Source of the DNA: JAUWNP01 sp034430655
GTDB lineage: Bacteria; Chloroflexota; Anaerolineae; B4-G1
Length of the DNA stretch: 7,845 bases
Assembly: GCA_034430655.1 (NCBI GenBank)
Contig: DAOUEC010000249.1
Location: 1 to 7,845 of the forward strand
Reading direction: 5' to 3'
A program made the position numbers and the translations under genes. Shown here piece by piece: positions 5,016-7,845 of this stretch. Below the pieces are notes generated by a model. It saw nothing but the letters and a program-made list of their open reading frames with translations. It did not search any database and was not told the DNA's origin. How positions within the stretch are numbered: position 1 is the stretch's first letter; the number at the start of each line of letters is the position of its first letter.

Positions 5016-6815
5016 ATGGACGCCGCTCAGCCATTGGTCGAAATCTGTGATCTCCATCACACCTACGAGGGGAACGGTACCGGCCCCATCAGCGCTCTGC
5101 GGGGGGTAGACCTCGCCCTCCAGCCCGGCACGCTCGTCGCCGTCGTCGGCGCCAACGGCTCTGGCAAGACTACCCTCGCCCGCCACCTCAACGCCCTACT
5201 CCTGCCCACCCAGGGCCGGGTCCGCGTGGCCGGCCTGGATACCCGCGACCGGGCCGCCTGGCCCACCATCCGCTCCCAGGTGGCGATGGTCTTTCAGCAG
5301 CCGGAGGACCAGATCGTGGCGACAATGGTGGAGGACGACGTGGCCTTCGGCCCGGAGAATCTGGGGCTGGCCGCCGAGGAGATCGAGGGCCGGGTGCGCT
5401 GGGCGCTGGAGACGGTGGGGATTTGGGACCTCCGCCACCGCCCGCCCCACCTCCTCTCCGCCGGCCAGCAGCAGCGGGTGGCCATTGCCGGGGCACTGGC
5501 CATGCGTCCCCGCTGTCTCGTGGTGGACGAGGCCACCGCCATGCTCGACCCGGCCGGCCGCCGGGAAGTGCTGGCGCTCTTGCGCAGGCTCCACGCCGAG
5601 GGGATGGCCGTCGTCTTGATCACCCACTGGATGAGCGAGGCAACGCTGGCCGAACGGGTCGTCGTCCTGGCCGAGGGCTGCGTCGCTTTCGACGGGGCAT
5701 GTCGCCGCCTCTTTGCCGACCCGGATCGGCTGGCGTCGCTGGGGCTGGAGCCGCCGCCGCTGGCCGCCCTGGCGGAACAACTGGCGCGCCGCTGGCCCGG
5801 TTTTCCCCCGGGCCTGCTCACCCTGGACGAAGTGACGGAGGCCATCGCGACCAGGCTCCCCCGGTTCGGCTCCCTGCCCGCTCCTACGCCCTGCTGCTCC
5901 CTCGCTCCTCGGCCCCTTGGCTCCAACTGCCCCTTCGTCACCATCCGTGACCTCCACCACACCTACCTGGCGGGCACCCCCCTTGCCGTGGTGGCCCTGG
6001 ACGGCGTCAGCCTGGAGGTGCACGCTGGGGAGGTGGTGGCCCTGCTCGGGCCGACGGGCTCGGGAAAGTCCACCCTTCTGCAGCACATAGCCGGCCTCCT
6101 AGGGCCACAGGCTGGGCAGGTGCTTGTAGCCGGGCGGGACGTGAGCGTCCCTCAGACTGACCGGCGGTTTCTCCGAGAACAGGTTGGCATGCTCTTCCAG
6201 CGACCGGAGGAACAACTTTTCGAGACCTATGTCGGCGACGACGTGGCTTTCGGTCCCCGCCAACTCGGATTGGACCGCGAAACCGTCCGCGAGCGCGTCC
6301 GCTGGGCGATGGAGACGATGGGTCTCCCGTTCCTCGCCTACAAGGACCGCTTTATCCAGAGCCTCTCCGGCGGGGAGAGACGGAAGGCCGCGCTCGCCGG
6401 CGTGCTCGCCCTGCGCCCCCGGGTGCTCCTTTTGGACGAGCCGACAGCGGGGCTGGACCCCCAGACCCGCCGCGACCTGCTCGCCACCCTGCATCGCCTG
6501 AACCGGCAGGAGGGGGTAACGCTGGTCATCGCCACCCATAATATGGACGACGTGACTGCCATAGCCGGGCGAGTGTATGTGTTGGAGGGAGGCCGTGTAG
6601 CACTGCGCGGGCCGACGCGCAGCGTCTTCTCTCAGGCCGAGCGGCTGTGGGCACTGGGGCTAGACGTACCCGCGGCCGTATCGGTGATGGCGGCTCTCCG
6701 CGATCGTGGCCTGCCCATGCCGCTGGACGTGTTGACGCTCGACGAAGCCGAAGCGGCAATCCTTTCCTGCCTCCCCTCGTCACCCGGAAGAGAGGGCAAG
6801 GGAGAGAGAATGTGA
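5016..6815 (+). CDS. ecfA: Fused double ATPase of an ECF transporter (EcfA-EcfA')
   Basis: The 599-residue cytoplasmic protein joins two ABC ATPases that normally form the EcfA1/EcfA2 heterodimer powering vitamin or metal-ion uptake. Half 1 has Walker A GANGSGKTT (45-53), Q-loop Gln94 in VFQQPEDQ, signature LSAGQ (147-151), Walker B with Asp171/Glu172 (VVDEAT) and switch His204. Half 2 has Walker A GPTGSGKST (345-353), Gln395 in LFQRPEEQ, signature LSGGE (450-454), Asp474/Glu475 (LLLDEPTAGLDP) and His508. Both carry the DDVAFGP motif after the Q-loop that marks the ECF/CbiO subgroup. All catalytic residues are present, so both sites could hydrolyse ATP. The halves also end alike (LLTLDEVTEAIA and VLTLDEAEAAIL), which indicates tandem duplication and fusion. 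A low-complexity linker (about 284-307) separates them. The start at ATG 5016 is supported by GGAAGG at 5001-5006; the open frame upstream, including GTG 4842, gives no ATPase-like sequence. The gene overlaps ecfT by 4 nt. Confidence 0.95.
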   Translation: MDAAQPLVEICDLHHTYEGNGTGPISALRGVDLALQPGTLVAVVGANGSGKTTLARHLNALLLPTQGRVRVAGLDTRDRAAWPTIRSQVAMVFQQPEDQIVATMVEDDVAFGPENLGLAAEEIEGRVRWALETVGIWDLRHRPPHLLSAGQQQRVAIAGALAMRPRCLVVDEATAMLDPAGRREVLALLRRLHAEGMAVVLITHWMSEATLAERVVVLAEGCVAFDGACRRLFADPDRLASLGLEPPPLAALAEQLARRWPGFPPGLLTLDEVTEAIATRLPRFGSLPAPTPCCSLAPRPLGSNCPFVTIRDLHHTYLAGTPLAVVALDGVSLEVHAGEVVALLGPTGSGKSTLLQHIAGLLGPQAGQVLVAGRDVSVPQTDRRFLREQVGMLFQRPEEQLFETYVGDDVAFGPRQLGLDRETVRERVRWAMETMGLPFLAYKDRFIQSLSGGERRKAALAGVLALRPRVLLLDEPTAGLDPQTRRDLLATLHRLNRQEGVTLVIATHNMDDVTAIAGRVYVLEGGRVALRGPTRSVFSQAERLWALGLDVPAAVSVMAALRDRGLPMPLDVLTLDEAEAAILSCLPSSPGREGKGERM

Positions 6816-7696
6816 GCGAGTTCGAGTTCCTGCGCCACGTCACCATCGGCCAGTACTTGCCCCTTGGCTCATTTATCCATCGCCTGGACCCGCGCTTTAA
6901 GTTGTTGGCCTTCGGTCTGATCGTCACGGCAGTGACCTTCAGTAACACGTACCTGGCTAACGCCATCCTGCTGCTGGTCGTTCTGCTGCTGGTGGTTCTC
7001 TCTCGTGTCCCCATCGGCTACGCGCTGCAAGGTATACGCCCCGCTTTGTCCGTTCTCGTTTTCTTGGCCGCGTTCCAGGTTCTATCGCCGCCCCGGTACT
7101 TAGGGCTGGCCGAAGACTGCACCCCCATCTGGCAGTGGGGCTTCGTGGAACTGACAGATTGCACGTTGCGGCTTATCGTTGTCTCGACCGCTCGCCTGGT
7201 CGAACTGATCGCCCTCACCAGCCTGCTGACCTTCTCGACAACGACGATCGAACTGGCACACGGAACCGAGGGGTTGCTGGCACCTTTGCAGCGCGTTGGC
7301 GTTCCGGCCCACGAACTGGCACTGATCGTGACCATCGCTCTGCGCTTTGTCCCTACGCTGGCTCTGCAGATGGAGCGGATCGTCAAGGCCCAGACCGCAC
7401 GGGGCGCCGACTTCGGTACGGCTGGCCGCTTCCGTTTCATCCAGACGACGCGCCGCCTTCTGCCGCTCCTGATTCCGCTGTTCCTCGTCGGCCTACGCCG
7501 GTCCGAGGTCCTGATCGTGGCGATGGAAGCGCGGTGCTACACTGGCGGGAAAGGGCGCACTCGGTTCACCAGGTTGCACGCCCGGACGGCTGACTACCTG
7601 GCCCTGGCCGTGGCCGCTGCGTTTTGCACCGTCATGTTGAGCGTTAACTTTGCTGCTCTCGACCGGGCACTCATTGCGTGGCTTCGGCAACTTTGA
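6812..7696 (+). CDS. ecfT: ECF transporter transmembrane coupling subunit EcfT
   Basis: EcfT is the membrane subunit that couples the ATPases to a substrate-binding S component. The 294-residue product begins VSEFEF (GTG start) and carries the family's opening PLGSFIHRLDPRFKLLAF (17-34). About five to seven hydrophobic segments follow, roughly 31-47, 49-66, 76-92, 120-141, 166-185, 216-230 and 260-280. The two cytoplasmic coupling motifs are visible: TARG at 195-198 in KAQTARGADFG, and EARC at 239-242 in AMEARCYTGGKGRTR. The second has Cys where the generic motif has Gly, a variant I believe is common in this family. The start is placed at GTG 6812 because it overlaps the upstream stop (GTGA, 6812-6815) and has AAGGGAG at 6798-6804, seven bases upstream. 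Translational coupling to the ATPase gene is likely. The open frame upstream of 6812 lies inside the ATPase gene. No S component follows in the window. Confidence 0.93.
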   Translation: MSEFEFLRHVTIGQYLPLGSFIHRLDPRFKLLAFGLIVTAVTFSNTYLANAILLLVVLLLVVLSRVPIGYALQGIRPALSVLVFLAAFQVLSPPRYLGLAEDCTPIWQWGFVELTDCTLRLIVVSTARLVELIALTSLLTFSTTTIELAHGTEGLLAPLQRVGVPAHELALIVTIALRFVPTLALQMERIVKAQTARGADFGTAGRFRFIQTTRRLLPLLIPLFLVGLRRSEVLIVAMEARCYTGGKGRTRFTRLHARTADYLALAVAAAFCTVMLSVNFAALDRALIAWLRQL

Positions 7697-7845
7697 TCTG
7701 ACCATTAGACTATACGTATCTTCTCAATATTCCGGGGTAGAGTCGGTTCTTACAGATTTCTGACGTTTCTTTAACGGCAAGATAACGAGCGCGTGGTACA
7801 ATCACGGCAATTGTCTCTCAAGCAGCACACGAACCGATCTTGTGG
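7697..7845. other. Downstream intergenic region, possible weak promoter
   Basis: These 149 bases are clearly richer in A+T than the genes before them and contain no coding frame that I can support. There is no evident terminator hairpin with a T-run after ecfT. A TACAAT at 7797-7802, preceded by TGG, could be a -10 box for a gene starting beyond the window. No good -35 box lies 16-18 bases upstream; TTAACG at 7771-7776 would need a 20-base spacer. Confidence 0.3.

Noticed and set aside
5196..6086. Long minus-strand open frame opposite the ECF ATPase
   Set aside because: It mirrors the conserved ATPase motifs on the other strand, and its own translation has no recognisable domain.

Overview
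The window looks like chromosomal DNA of a GC-rich bacterium, most likely a member of Chloroflexota (Anaerolineae-like). This is an inference from the protein styles: Pro/Thr-rich LysM lipoproteins, a TPR lytic transglycosylase, a fused ECF ATPase, and TTGACA/TATAAT promoters in GC-rich DNA. No rRNA, tRNA, CRISPR array or phage gene is visible. All convincing genes are on the + strand.

Layout. Bases 1-200 hold what looks like the C-terminal end of an insertion-sequence transposase and the end of that element. It abuts a 5'-truncated polyphosphate kinase 2 (PPK2) gene whose remnant runs to 563. Next come two cell-envelope genes. One is a lipoprotein that is almost entirely an eight-bladed PQQ-like beta-propeller (656-1702). 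Ten bases later starts a membrane-anchored TPR/SLT lytic transglycosylase (1713-3590). A consensus promoter at 3655-3682 then drives an apparently leaderless gene for a lipoprotein with two LysM domains and a CAP domain (3692-4792). A second, closely related consensus promoter (4789-4816) overlaps the stop codon of that gene. It is followed by a GC-rich leader of about 190 nt with many possible hairpins, the last of which buries the ribosome binding site. That leader precedes a fused double ECF-type ATPase (5016-6815) and, overlapping it by 4 nt, the transmembrane coupling subunit EcfT (6812-7696). The last 149 bases hold no gene that I can see.

How the genes fit together. The propeller protein, the transglycosylase and the LysM-CAP protein are all predicted to act at the outer face of the membrane or on peptidoglycan. 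The EcfAA-EcfT pair forms the energizing module of an energy-coupling-factor importer for vitamins, metals or other micronutrients. Its substrate-binding S component is not in the window, so the substrate cannot be told. The most promising undescribed element is the structured leader ahead of the ECF genes, a candidate cis-regulatory RNA acting on translation initiation. I could not assign it to a known riboswitch class by eye.
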